DNA from: Kribbella jejuensis
GTDB taxonomy: Bacteria; Actinomycetota; Actinomycetes; Propionibacteriales; Kribbellaceae
DNA length: 64,000 bases
Assembly (NCBI RefSeq): GCF_006715085.1
Contig: NZ_VFMM01000001.1
Span: 3,410,001 to 3,474,000, forward strand
Reading direction: 5' to 3'
In this document: positions 34,789-45,773 of the stretch, in pieces
Numbering within the stretch: position 1 is the first letter of the stretch
Layout of the letters: every line of letters begins with the position of its first letter
Notes under the pieces: generated by a model
Told to the model about the DNA's origin: nothing
Database searches by the model: none
Seen by the model: only the letters and a program-made list of their open reading frames with translations
Translations under genes and position numbers: made by a program

Positions 34789-35455
34789 CCAACACCCCCT
34801 CGTCCAAGCGATCACCCCCCTCATCGAACGCCTGAACGCCGAACTCATCCCCCCAGCCGACGCCCAGGCCAACGACGTCCCCCTCCACTGGGACGGCCAG
34901 CCCGTAATCGCCATCCGCCTACCCCAACCCCCCGCCCCCACCACCACCCCAGCCACCTCCACCGCCGCCCCGGCCACTCCCGCCTCCACCTCCGCCGCCG
35001 CTGGTGCCGCCACCGTCCCCGCCCCCACGTCCACCGCCCCCACGTCCACCGCCCCCACGTCCACCGCCCCCACGTCCACCGCCCCCACGTCCACCGCCCC
35101 CACGTCCACCGCCCCCACGTCCACCGCCCCCACGTCCACCGCCCCCACGTCCACCGCCCCCACGTCCACCGCCCCCACCGACGCGGCCCCGGCTGCTCCC
35201 GCCTCCACCGACCCCGACCCCGCCGCCGTAGGCGGCGCGCCTGCGGCTGGCGCAGGTGTGCAGAAGCTGCTGGCCGATGTTGCTGCTGAGCTCGGGGGTC
35301 CGTTGCGTGAGTTGTCGCGGCACGACAAGCAGCGGGCGGTGTTGTTGTTGGAGGCGCGGGGTGCGTTCGAGTATCGGAAGTCGGCGGAGATCGTGGCCGA
35401 GGCGCTCGGTGTCACGCGCTTCACCGTCTACAACTATCTGAACCGCGCCCGCTGA
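34781..35455 (+). CDS. HTH protein with (TSTAP)10 repeat linker
   Basis: 224 residues in three parts: an N-terminal segment (about 1-50, PLVQAITPLIERLNAELIP), a Pro/Thr/Ala low-complexity linker (about 50-155) containing ten exact TSTAP units, and a C-terminal helix-turn-helix (about 160-224) with RKSAEIVAEALGVTRFTVYN. The two ends look like a short regulator of about 120 residues that I recall near urate genes in other actinobacteria; the linker seems to be an expansion. It is directly upstream of the uraD operon and probably regulates it (inference). Overlaps the previous gene by 8 nt. Confidence 0.75.
   Translation: MPDQHPLVQAITPLIERLNAELIPPADAQANDVPLHWDGQPVIAIRLPQPPAPTTTPATSTAAPATPASTSAAAGAATVPAPTSTAPTSTAPTSTAPTSTAPTSTAPTSTAPTSTAPTSTAPTSTAPTSTAPTDAAPAAPASTDPDPAAVGGAPAAGAGVQKLLADVAAELGGPLRELSRHDKQRAVLLLEARGAFEYRKSAEIVAEALGVTRFTVYNYLNRAR
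35026..35175 (+). repeat. ten identical 15-bp tandem repeats (coding minisatellite)
   Basis: The unit CACGTCCACCGCCCC is repeated ten times without a single base change, encoding TSTAP. Length is a multiple of three, so unit gain or loss keeps the frame. Perfect identity implies recent slippage expansion. Confidence 0.95.
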
Positions 35456-35458
35456 AAT

Positions 35459-35473
35459 TCAACAAACTGTTGA
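35459..35473. promoter_or_regulatory. TCAACA-AAC-TGTTGA palindrome before uraD
   Basis: Perfect 6-bp inverted repeat with a 3-nt spacer immediately after the HTH gene stop and 65 bp before uraD. Candidate operator or part of the uraD promoter. A degenerate TCTC-N7-GGAA sequence follows at 35498-35512. Confidence 0.5.
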
Positions 35474-35537
35474 CGACAAGCCCGACGAGTGTCACGCTCT
35501 CGTCATACGGAAAGTTGATTTCGGGATTCGAGAAGGT

Positions 35538-36035
35538 GTGATCGTGGACCTGGAGGAGTTCAACTCCACTCCGACCGACCAGTTGCGGCCGGCACTGGCG
35601 GCCTGCTGCGACGTACCCCGGTGGGTCGAAGCGGTGCTCGCGAAGCGGCCGTACGGCGACCTCGCCGCGCTGACTGCGCTCGCCGACCAGGTACTACGGG
35701 AGCTCGACGACGACGAGGTCGATCGGGCCCTGCAGGCGCATCCGCGGATCGGCGACCGGGCGCGGGGCGCGAGTACCGAGGCGTCCTGGTCCCGGTCCGA
35801 GCAGTCCGGGGTCGGCGACGACGCCGACGTCCGGCAAGAACTTGCCGAGGGCAACCGTGAGTACGAGGACCGGTTCGGCCGGGTGTTCCTGATCTGTGCC
35901 ACCGGACTCTCGGCGGAACAGATGCTGAGCAGCCTGCGCGAGCGGCTCACCCACGACGATGCGACCGAGGCAGCGGCTGTCCACGAGGAGCTGCGCAAGA
36001 TCGCGCTGCTCCGCTTGAGCAAGGTGGTGTCATGA
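35538..36035 (+). CDS. uraD: 2-oxo-4-hydroxy-4-carboxy-5-ureidoimidazoline (OHCU) decarboxylase
   Basis: Third step of urate to S-allantoin conversion. 165 residues, all helical. The catalytic His is in AHPRIG (about residue 69), and the SRSEQSG motif carries the second catalytic acid. RVFLICATG is the family block near residue 115. GTG 35538 start (GTG ATC GTG). It heads the urate operon and overlaps uraH by ATGA. A second UraD-like domain is fused to the permease at 45770-47683. Confidence 0.95.
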   Translation: MIVDLEEFNSTPTDQLRPALAACCDVPRWVEAVLAKRPYGDLAALTALADQVLRELDDDEVDRALQAHPRIGDRARGASTEASWSRSEQSGVGDDADVRQELAEGNREYEDRFGRVFLICATGLSAEQMLSSLRERLTHDDATEAAAVHEELRKIALLRLSKVVS

Positions 36036-36349
36036 GCAGCTTGTCGACGCACGTTCTCGACACCGCGCTGGGGCGGCCGGCGCAGGGCGTCCCCGTACGG
36101 CTCTACCGCGGTGACATCGTCGAGGCCACCGGTACGACGGACGCGGACGGCCGGATCGGCGAGCTCGCGCCCAGGCTCGAGCACGGCACGTACCGGCTCT
36201 GGTTCGACGTCACGACGTACGCCGAGAGCACCGGCGAGGACATCTTCTTTCCCGAGGTCTCCGTGACCTTCACGGTCGCCGACGAGCGGCACTACCACGT
36301 CCCGTTGCTGCTCAGCCCGTTCGCGTTTTCCACCTACCGAGGGAGCTGA
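36032..36349 (+). CDS. uraH: 5-hydroxyisourate hydrolase
   Basis: Transthyretin-related enzyme hydrolysing 5-hydroxyisourate to OHCU. 105 residues. The catalytic His is in LSTHVLDTALG, Arg in GRIGEL, HYHVPLLLSP near the end, and the C-terminal tetrapeptide is YRGS as in the family. Start overlaps uraD stop (ATGA). Next gene is uricase after 4 bp. Confidence 0.97.
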   Translation: MSSLSTHVLDTALGRPAQGVPVRLYRGDIVEATGTTDADGRIGELAPRLEHGTYRLWFDVTTYAESTGEDIFFPEVSVTFTVADERHYHVPLLLSPFAFSTYRGS

Positions 36350-36353
36350 CCCG

Positions 36354-37259
36354 ATGGCCATCCACCTGGGCGCCAACCAGTACGGCAAAGCCGAGAACCG
36401 CGTCGTCCGGATCTACCGGGACACGCCGCGGCACCAGATCCGCGACCTGAACGTGTCGACCGCGCTCCGCGGCGACTTCGAGGCCGCGCACACCACCGGC
36501 GACCAGGCCGGCGTACTGCCGACCGACACGCAGAAGAACACCGCGTTCGCGTTTGCCAAACAGAAGGGTGTCGGCGCGATCGAGGACTACGCGCTGACGC
36601 TGGGCGACCGGTTCCTCGAGGCGTCACCGGCCGCGTCCGGCGCCCGGATCGAGGTCGAGGAGTACGCCTGGGAGCGGATTCTCGTCGACGGCCAGGAACA
36701 CGACCACTCGTTCGTCCGCAGCGGTGCCGGGGTGCGGAACACGGTCGTCAACATCGACGGGCGTGGCGCCGACCGGAAGGCGTACGTCGTCTCCGGGATC
36801 AGCGACCTCGTCGTGCTGAAGTCGACCGGGTCGGAGTTCCACGGGTTCTTGAAGGACGAGTACACGACGCTGCCGGAGACGAACGACCGGATTCTCGCGA
36901 CGTCGCTGGTCGCCCGCTGGCGGTACGACCACACTGAGGTCGACTGGGACAAGTCGTACGACGCGATCAAGGCGCTGCTGCTGTCGCGGTTCGCGACGAT
37001 CCACAGTCTCGCCCTGCAGCAGACGTTGTACGGCATGGGCAAGGCAGTGCTCGAGGAGCACCCGGAGGTTGCCGAGATCAAGTTCTCGGCGCCGAACAAG
37101 CACCACTTCCTGGTGGATCTCTCGCCGTTCGGCGTCGAGAACCCGGGTGAGGTGTTCATCGCCGCGGACCGCCCGTACGGCCTGATCGAGGCCACCGTGA
37201 CCCGCGACGACGCCAGCGACTCCGGCAGTGCGTGGGTCAACATCACCGGCTTCTGCTGA
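36354..37259 (+). CDS. urate oxidase (uricase)
   Basis: Oxygen-dependent, cofactor-free oxidation of urate to 5-hydroxyisourate. 301 residues, two tunnelling-fold halves. The active-site Thr/Lys are in the NQYGKAENRVVRIYRD and GVLPTDTQKNTAF regions, and NKHHFLVDLSPFG near residue 245 is the uricase signature. Cytosolic; no peroxisomal relevance in bacteria. ATG 36354, 4 bp after uraH. The stop overlaps the start of the 8-oxoguanine deaminase gene (TGATG). Confidence 0.97.
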   Translation: MAIHLGANQYGKAENRVVRIYRDTPRHQIRDLNVSTALRGDFEAAHTTGDQAGVLPTDTQKNTAFAFAKQKGVGAIEDYALTLGDRFLEASPAASGARIEVEEYAWERILVDGQEHDHSFVRSGAGVRNTVVNIDGRGADRKAYVVSGISDLVVLKSTGSEFHGFLKDEYTTLPETNDRILATSLVARWRYDHTEVDWDKSYDAIKALLLSRFATIHSLALQQTLYGMGKAVLEEHPEVAEIKFSAPNKHHFLVDLSPFGVENPGEVFIAADRPYGLIEATVTRDDASDSGSAWVNITGFC

Positions 37260-38596
37260 TGGAACGGATCGTGATCGAGGGCGCCTACGTGGCGACCCTC
37301 GATCCGGCCCGGCGCGAGTTCGTCGGCCACGTCGTTGTCGAAGGCAACCATATCGTTGCCGTCGGCCCCGGGCCCGCACCGGCGTACGAGGGTGCTCGGG
37401 TCATCGACGGCTCGGGATGCCTTGTCACACCGGGCTTCGTGAACACGCATCAGCACCTGTACCAGTGGGTGACGCGCGGGCTAGCTGCGGACGCGACGCT
37501 GTTCGAGTGGTTGACGACGTTGTACCCGGTCTGGGCGCGGATCACTCCGGAAACCGTGCATGTCGCGGCGCGCGCGGCTTTGGCTCAGCTGGCGCTGACC
37601 GGGTGTACTACGGTCGCCGATCACCATTACGTCTTCCCGGGTGGGGATCTGCTCGCGGCGGAGATCCAAGCGGCTGGTGAGATCGGCTTGCGGTTCCACC
37701 CCGCGCGTGGGTCGATGGACCGCGGTCAGAAGGACGGTGGCCTGCCGCCGGACTCGGTGGTCGAAGATCGGGACGAGATCCTGGTCGCCACCGAGGCCGC
37801 GATCGATCGTTGGCACGACCCATCACCTGGGTCGATGCTGCAGATCGTCGTCGCGCCGTGTTCCCCGTTCAGCGTCAGCGGTGAGCTGATGCGCGAGTCG
37901 GCCGAGCTCGCCCGGCGTCACGGCGTACGGATGCACACACACCTCGCGGAGACGACGGACGAGACGGCGTGGTGCCGGGAGACGTACGGGTGTACGCCGC
38001 TCGAGTACGCCGACCGGCTCGGCTGGACCGGGCCGGACGTGTGGTTCGCGCATGGGATCCATTTCGACGACGCGGAGATCAAGCACCTCGGCGGTACCGG
38101 TACCGGCGTCGCCCACTGTCCCAGCTCGAACGCCCGCCTCGGCGCCGGCATCGCCCGTACCGCCGACCTCCGTGCCGCCGGATCCCCCGTCGGCCTCGGC
38201 GTGGACGGTGCCGCCAGCAACGAATCCGGCAGCCTGATCGAGGAACTCCGCCACGCCCTGCTGTTCGCCCGCGCCCGCGGCGGCCCGCAAGCACTGACCG
38301 TCCGCGCCGCCCTCGAAATGGCCACTCTCGACGGCGCCCAGATCCTGGACCGCTCCGCCGACATCGGCTCCCTCGAACCCGGAAAACTGGCCGACCTGGC
38401 CCTGTGGGACCTGACCGGCCTCCCCCACGCCGGCATCCCCGATCCGATAGCAGCCCTGACCCTCTCCACACCCCCACCCCTGGCCCTACTCCTCGCCAAC
38501 GGCCGCCCCGTCGTAGAACACGCGCAACTCCAAACCGCCGACCCCACCACCCTGGCCGCGGACGTCGCGCGCACCCAGAGCGCCCTGGTCGGCTAA
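37259..38596 (+). CDS. 8-oxoguanine deaminase-like amidohydrolase
   Basis: Zinc-dependent amidohydrolase (445 residues) that most likely converts 8-oxoguanine to urate, feeding uricase directly. It has N-terminal metal ligands in NTHQHLYQW, MHTHLAET with the family His, VAHCPSSNARLGAG and GLGVDGAASNE. This subgroup lies next to uricase genes in many bacteria. Guanine or atrazine-like substrates are alternatives, but a true guanine deaminase is encoded separately at 39696. One-base stop/start overlap with uricase shows tight coupling. Confidence 0.87.
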   Translation: MERIVIEGAYVATLDPARREFVGHVVVEGNHIVAVGPGPAPAYEGARVIDGSGCLVTPGFVNTHQHLYQWVTRGLAADATLFEWLTTLYPVWARITPETVHVAARAALAQLALTGCTTVADHHYVFPGGDLLAAEIQAAGEIGLRFHPARGSMDRGQKDGGLPPDSVVEDRDEILVATEAAIDRWHDPSPGSMLQIVVAPCSPFSVSGELMRESAELARRHGVRMHTHLAETTDETAWCRETYGCTPLEYADRLGWTGPDVWFAHGIHFDDAEIKHLGGTGTGVAHCPSSNARLGAGIARTADLRAAGSPVGLGVDGAASNESGSLIEELRHALLFARARGGPQALTVRAALEMATLDGAQILDRSADIGSLEPGKLADLALWDLTGLPHAGIPDPIAALTLSTPPPLALLLANGRPVVEHAQLQTADPTTLAADVARTQSALVG

Positions 38597-38611
38597 CCGG
38601 GAAGAGTTCCT

Positions 38612-38649
38612 GGGGACCTGGAAGCGGCACTGACGTCTCTCGGGTCCCC
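38612..38649. terminator. imperfect hairpin (repeat family member 2)
   Basis: GGGGACCTGGAAG (38612-38624) pairs imperfectly with CTCTCGGGTCCCC (38637-38649). Sequence resembles the hairpin at 39644-39687 (GGGGACC arm, TGACGTCT loop side). It ends the uricase operon. Confidence 0.55.
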
Positions 38650-38714
38650 GGCGCTTATCCACAGTTGGATGATCGTGTGCTCGGAGGGTGTGTGGCACGT
38701 GCATCTTCTTGGGC

Positions 38715-39665
38715 GTGAACAGGAGACTGGCGGTGATCGCGGCCGAGCGCGGCGGGTGGTTCACGCGCCCGGATGCGCTGGCGGCGGGCTACAGTGACAG
38801 CGAGCTGCGACAGCGAGTGCGCAGTGGGCAGTGGGTCAGGATGAGCCTCAACGCGTACGTCGACCCGCGCGCGTGGCCGGTCGACGAGCCGCCGTGGGAT
38901 CGGGCGATCCGGCTGCATGGGCTCAGTATTCGGATGACACGCACGCGACTCGGTGCGGTCGTGGTGAGTCATCAGTCGGCGGCGGTGCTGCACGGGCTGC
39001 CGGTGTGGGGCACGGATCTGACCAAGACGCACTTCACTCGGATCGGCAACGGGCAGTCGCGCACCGGCCGCGAGCTCCAGGTGCATCGTTCTGCGGTGGA
39101 CGGCGACGAGATCATCGAGCTCGACGGTCTGCAGGTCATGAGCTGCGAGCGCGCGATCGTGGAGACGGCGTGCTCGTCGTCGTACGAGGTAGGCGTGGTG
39201 CTGGCCGACGCGGCGCTTCGGGCGAAGTTGACGACGCGCGAGCGGCTGGCAGACGTCGTCCGACGGCACCAGCACTGGCGGGGCATACCGGCTGCGCGGC
39301 GCGCGGTGGAGTTCGCCGACGGGCTGAGTGACTCGGTCGGTGAGTCGCGCCTTCGCGTACTGATGGCGAACCACGGTCTGCCACGGCCGCGGCTGCAGGT
39401 GGAGATCCATGACGCGGACGGGCTGTTCGTCGGACGCGTCGACTTCCTCCTGGGTGGGACGCTGGTGGTCGAGTTCGACGGCGCGCTGAAGTACGCCGAC
39501 GGCGTGAGCGTCGTACTCGCGGAGAAGCGCCGCGAGGATCGGCTCCGCGAATGCGGGTACGGCGTACTTCGCCTGATGTGGCCCGACCTGGAGCAGCCCT
39601 ACAAAACCGCCGCCCGCCTGTGGCGCGCGCTCCGGGGTGAGGCGCCGGGGACCGGGAAGAGGTAA
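38715..39665 (+). CDS. AbiEi-like N-terminal + DUF559 endonuclease-fold protein
   Basis: About 316 residues. The N-terminal 60 residues are an AbiEi-type winged helix (IAAERGGWFTRPDALAAGYS), as in type IV antitoxins. The C-terminal 110 residues are DUF559-like, related to very-short-patch-repair nucleases, with GRVDFLLGG, VVEFDGALKYADG and EKRREDRLRECGYGVLR. The domain boundary fits GTG 38715, although GTG 38688 is also in frame. These proteins are common single genes in actinobacteria with no settled role; no AbiEii toxin is adjacent. The stop codon lies in the loop of the terminator hairpin. Confidence 0.75.
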   Translation: MNRRLAVIAAERGGWFTRPDALAAGYSDSELRQRVRSGQWVRMSLNAYVDPRAWPVDEPPWDRAIRLHGLSIRMTRTRLGAVVVSHQSAAVLHGLPVWGTDLTKTHFTRIGNGQSRTGRELQVHRSAVDGDEIIELDGLQVMSCERAIVETACSSSYEVGVVLADAALRAKLTTRERLADVVRRHQHWRGIPAARRAVEFADGLSDSVGESRLRVLMANHGLPRPRLQVEIHDADGLFVGRVDFLLGGTLVVEFDGALKYADGVSVVLAEKRREDRLRECGYGVLRLMWPDLEQPYKTAARLWRALRGEAPGTGKR

Positions 39666-39687
39666 TGACGTCTTCCCGGTCCCCGGC
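39644..39687. terminator. 17-bp perfect hairpin with stop codon in loop (repeat family member 3)
   Basis: Arms 39644-39660 and 39671-39687 are exact reverse complements around GGTAATGACG. The TAA stop of the upstream gene is at 39663-39665 inside the loop. It separates two convergent genes and likely serves both. Confidence 0.85.
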
Positions 39688-39695
39688 GGGGGTGG

Positions 39696-40973
39696 TCAGT
39701 GGAGGAGGTCGCCGTTGAGCCAGACGGCTTGGACGTCGGCGGGGGTGCCCAGGGTGAAGATTCGGGCGAGGGCTTCTTCGGTGTCTTCGGCGTGGGTGAT
39801 CGCTACCGCCAGGGGCGAGCCCTCGGCCGGGCGGAGGAGTTGGGCGTCGAAGTGTTGGCCTACGGAGAGGTGGCCTACCTGCGGGAGGTTCAGGGCCTCG
39901 GCGCCGGCGGTGGTGGCCAGGTAGAGGAGGTGGGCGGCGGTGAGCGGGCGGCCCTGGTCGCCTTGGAGTTGCTGGCAGAAGTACGCCTGCAGGCCTTCCT
40001 TGAGCAGCGAGAAGCCCGTACCGGCGCCGACGTCGGAGCCGAGCGCCACGCGTACGCCGTACTGCAGGTGTCGCGTCAGCGGGAAGAGCCCGCTGCCGAG
40101 GGCCGCGTTGCTCGTCGGGCAGTGGGCGACCGTGGCGCCGCTCGTGCCGAGGAGCTTGAGTTCGACGTCGGTCGGGTGCACGTTGTGGGCGAGGACGGTA
40201 CGGCGGTCCACCAGGCCGTGGCGATCGTACGTGGTCACGTAGTCGCTGCCCCCGAACAGGTCGGCGACCGTCGCGATCTCGGCCTCGTTCTCGTTCACGT
40301 GCGAGGTGAACATCGCGCCGGGGATCGCGTCCATCAGTTCGCGGCAGGTGGCGAGCAGGTCGTCGGTGCAGGACAGCGAGAACCGCGGCGTCACGGCGTA
40401 CCGGTTGCGGCCGACGCCGTGCCAGCGGTTCGCGAGCGCGAGTGATTCGGCGTACGCGCGGACCGGGGTGGTGAGCAGCTCCGGGCGGAGCAGGCGGTCG
40501 CTCAGCACCAGGCCGGACGTGATCCGCAGACCGACCTGCGACGCGGCGGTGAAGAGCGCGTCGACCGCATCCGCGTAGTGCGCGCCGAAGACCAGCGCGG
40601 ACGTCGTACCGGCCGCGGCGAGTCCGCGGACGAACTCCGTGGCGACGCCGGTCGCGTACGTGACGTCGGCCATCCGCGCCTCCTCCGGGAGGGCGTACCG
40701 GTCGAGCCACTCGAGCAGCGGCAGGCCGAGGCCGCCGACCGCGCGGATCTGCGGGAAGTGCACGTGGGTGTCGACGAATCCGGGCAGTACGACGCCGTCG
40801 CGGAGATCCACGACCTGCTCGGCGGGGTGCGCCTGGCGGAGTTCGGAGTACGGGCCGCGGGCAACGATCAACCCGTCCTCGACGAGCAGGCCGGCGTCGC
40901 TGTCGACCCGCAGCCCGGCGCCCGTGAACGGGTTCTCCGGGGTGTCGATGAACGTGCCACGATAGAGAGTCAT
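39696..40973 (-). CDS. guaD: guanine deaminase
   Basis: Zinc amidohydrolase converting guanine to xanthine plus ammonia, the entry step to the xanthine dehydrogenase encoded just upstream. 425 residues. The motif PGFVDTHVHFPQ carries the first metal ligands; FTSHVNENEAEI, VLAHNVHPTD and SDVGAGTGFSLL follow in family order. ATG 40973 overlaps the xdhC stop (ATGA). Last gene of the minus-strand operon. Confidence 0.95.
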   Translation of the reverse strand: MTLYRGTFIDTPENPFTGAGLRVDSDAGLLVEDGLIVARGPYSELRQAHPAEQVVDLRDGVVLPGFVDTHVHFPQIRAVGGLGLPLLEWLDRYALPEEARMADVTYATGVATEFVRGLAAAGTTSALVFGAHYADAVDALFTAASQVGLRITSGLVLSDRLLRPELLTTPVRAYAESLALANRWHGVGRNRYAVTPRFSLSCTDDLLATCRELMDAIPGAMFTSHVNENEAEIATVADLFGGSDYVTTYDRHGLVDRRTVLAHNVHPTDVELKLLGTSGATVAHCPTSNAALGSGLFPLTRHLQYGVRVALGSDVGAGTGFSLLKEGLQAYFCQQLQGDQGRPLTAAHLLYLATTAGAEALNLPQVGHLSVGQHFDAQLLRPAEGSPLAVAITHAEDTEEALARIFTLGTPADVQAVWLNGDLLH

Positions 40974-41952
40974 GCTTGCGCCTTACGCTGAGCCGAGGCG
41001 GGGCGGCGCTCGGCAGTTCGAGCCGACACGGGAAGCCGCGCGGCAGACTCGCCCGCGGCGCCCTGCGCCCCGGCGGTCCGGTCCGAGGCGCGCTGCGCCT
41101 CGGTGGTCTGGTCCGAAGCGCGCTGCGCCCCGGCGGTCCGGTCCGAGACGCGCTGCGCCTCGGTGGTCTGGGTGGTGAAGCGTTCGAGGAGCCAGGCGGC
41201 GACGCTGACCGCGATCACGGCCGGCTGCTTGCCGGTGATGCTCGGGATGCCGATCGGAGTCGTGATCCGGGCGATCGCCTCGGGCGGGTTGCCGTCCTCG
41301 GCGAGCTTGCGCTGGAACCGGGTCCACTTCGCGCTCGACCCGATCAGCCCGATCGTCGCCAGCTGGTCGTTGCGGATCGCGGCGTCGCAGAGCGCGGCGT
41401 CCTCGGCGTGGTCGTGGGTCATGATCACGACATGCGTACCGGGTGGCAGCTCCCCGACGACCAGCTCGGGAAGCACCGGAACGTTGTGGACGTGCACCTG
41501 CGCGACCGCGTCGTCGAGCACACCGAGCCGTTCGGTCGTCAGCTGGTCGGCCCGCGAGTCGACGAGGTGCAGTTCGAGGTCGTGCCGCGCGAGGATCCGC
41601 GCCAGCTCGAGCCCGACATGCCCCACGCCGAAGATCGCCACCGAAGGCACCACCGGCAACGGTTCGAGCAACAACTTCACCTCACCACCACAACACTGAA
41701 CCCCGTGCTGGTACGGCGCTTTGTCGGACAACGCCGCCGTCAGCACCTCAGGAGCTGTCGCCCCGCCGGTGATCATCTCCCGCGAACGCTCGACTCCCAA
41801 CGCCTCGAGGTTGCCGCCGCCAACAGTTCCCCAAACGTTGGACATACCAACAACCATCTTCGCCCCAGCTTCCCGAGGCGCGTGTCCACGCACAGAAAGC
41901 ACAGTCACCATCACCCCGGCCTCACGCCGGGCGCGCAGACGTTGAACGGCCT

Positions 41953-41965
<13 letters not shown>
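40970..41965 (-). CDS. xdhC: XdhC family molybdenum cofactor insertion/sulfuration factor, with repeat tail
   Basis: Binds and sulfurates molybdenum cofactor for insertion into XdhB. 331 residues. The N-terminal XdhC domain contains QCCGGEVKLLLEPL, and the C-terminal Rossmann domain (VAIFGVGHVGLELARIL) has VIMTHDHAEDAALC and GLIGSSAKWTRF. The core ends near residue 265; the remaining tail is a set of near-repeats of ten residues (EAQRASDRTA type) not expected in the family. Start ATG 41965 overlaps xdhB by 13 nt. Confidence 0.92.
41061..41170 (-). repeat. 30-bp tandem repeats in the xdhC tail
   Basis: About 3.7 copies of a 30-bp unit (41061-41090, 41091-41120, 41121-41150, then partial). Two versions alternate, giving a 60-bp higher-order period. 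They encode ten-residue Ala/Gln/Arg/Thr units. Confidence 0.85.
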
Positions 41966-44276
<2,311 letters not shown>

Positions 44277-44280
<4 letters not shown>

Positions 44281-45773
44281 GCCTCGACCCCCTTGAAGTA
44301 GAAGCGCAACAACGATTGACCGAGCATCGCGGAGCGGTACGACGAACTCGCGCGGTGATCGTCCATCGGCGTACCCTCGCTCGCCATCACCGCGGCGGCG
44401 GTCCGAACGGTGGTCTCGTTCCAGGGTTGACCGATCAGAGCGGCCTCGGTCGCGGTCGCTCGCAACGGGGTGGCGGCGACACCGCCGAGGCCGATCTTCA
44501 CGTCCCGGACGACACCGTCGGCGACGTCGAGGGCGTACCCGACCGCGACACTGGAGATGTCGTCGAACCGCCGCTTGGCGATCTTGTGGAATGCGGTGAT
44601 CGGTGCCAAGGGCAACGGAATGATGATCGTCCTGATCAGCTCGTCCGGCGCCTTCACAGTCTGCCGGTACCCGGTGAAGTACTCGGCCAACGCAACCACC
44701 CGCTCACGCCGGCTGGATGCCAGCACCAGCTTCGCGTCCAGTGCCAGGAGGGCGGGGGGAGTGTCTCCGATCGGTGAGCCGGTGCCCAGGTTCCCACCGA
44801 TCGTCGCGCCGTTGCGGATCAACCGCGAGGCGAACTGCGGGAACAGTTGGCCGAGCAACGGCACCCGACCGTCCAACCGCCGCTCGATCTCCGTCAAGGT
44901 GAGCGCCGCGCCCAACCGCACCTCGTCCGCGCCGAAGCTGAACTCCCGCAGCTCCTCCAGGCGGTCGATCGCGATGGTCAGCTGCGGACGCGACCCGAAG
45001 ATGTTCACCTGCACACCCAGGTCGGTCGAACCAGCCACTACCACCGCGTCCTCCCGCTCACCCAGAACTGCCAGTGCGTGGTCCAGCGAGGCGGGGCGGA
45101 TGAACTCGCCCTCGGGGGAGACCATGCCGGTGCGTGCGGGGGCCGGCGGTGGGGAGTTGCGGCGTACGGCGAAGGTGTCGTCCTCGGTCGGCTCGTCCAG
45201 CGCGTAAGCCGCATCCCGGATCGGCCGATAGCCCGTACACCGACATAAATTTCCACTCAACGCGTGGAGATCGAACCCATTCGGCCCGTGCTCGTGGTCC
45301 GCACCGCCGGCTGCGCCGGCGGGTAGGAGGGGGGCGGCAGTCGCACACCCGTCGGCCCCGGCTCCGACCGCAGTGCGGTCCGGGCGGTAGTACTCCGCCG
45401 CCATGCTGCAGATGAAGCCGGGGGTGCAGAAGCCGCACTGGGAGCCGCCTCGGACGGCCATTTCCTGTTGGACGGGGTGGAGGGCGTCGGTGGTGCCGAG
45501 GCCCTCCGAGGTGATCACCTCTTGGCCGTCCAGCGAGGCCACCGGGAGGAGGCAGGCGTTGACGGCTGTCCACTCGGTCGCGGACGAAGTACCAGGCCGG
45601 GCGACCAGGATCGAGCAGGCGCCGCATTCACCTTCGGCGCAGCCCTCCTTGGCCCCGGTCAGGCCGCGGTCGCGGAGCCAGTCGAGGACGGTGGTGTGGA
45701 CGGAGACGTCACCGATCGGGGTGACGTCGCCGTTCACGGTCAGTGCAGGAGCCCGGAGGGCTTGGGTGGTCAT
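44277..45773 (-). CDS. xdhA: xanthine dehydrogenase small subunit, [2Fe-2S] and FAD domains fused
   Basis: Electron-transfer subunit of XDH, 498 residues. Residues 1-190 carry two [2Fe-2S] clusters (CAEGECGAC with a later C; CGFCTPGF and CRCTGYRP). Residues 220-400 are the FAD domain (VVAGSTDLGVQ, GATIGGNLGTGSPIGD), and the last 100 are the CO-dehydrogenase flavoprotein C-terminal domain. The spacing between CGFC and CRC is 60 residues, about 29 more than usual, due to an Ala/Gly/His-rich insertion. ATG 45773 overlaps the permease stop (ATGA); ATG 45788 is an alternative. Confidence 0.94.

Noticed and set aside
35026..35175. CRISPR-like array
   Set aside because: Units are contiguous 15-bp repeats without spacers and lie inside a coding frame.
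38715..39665. AbiE toxin-antitoxin system
   Set aside because: Only the AbiEi-like N-terminal domain is present and no AbiEii nucleotidyltransferase toxin adjoins it.
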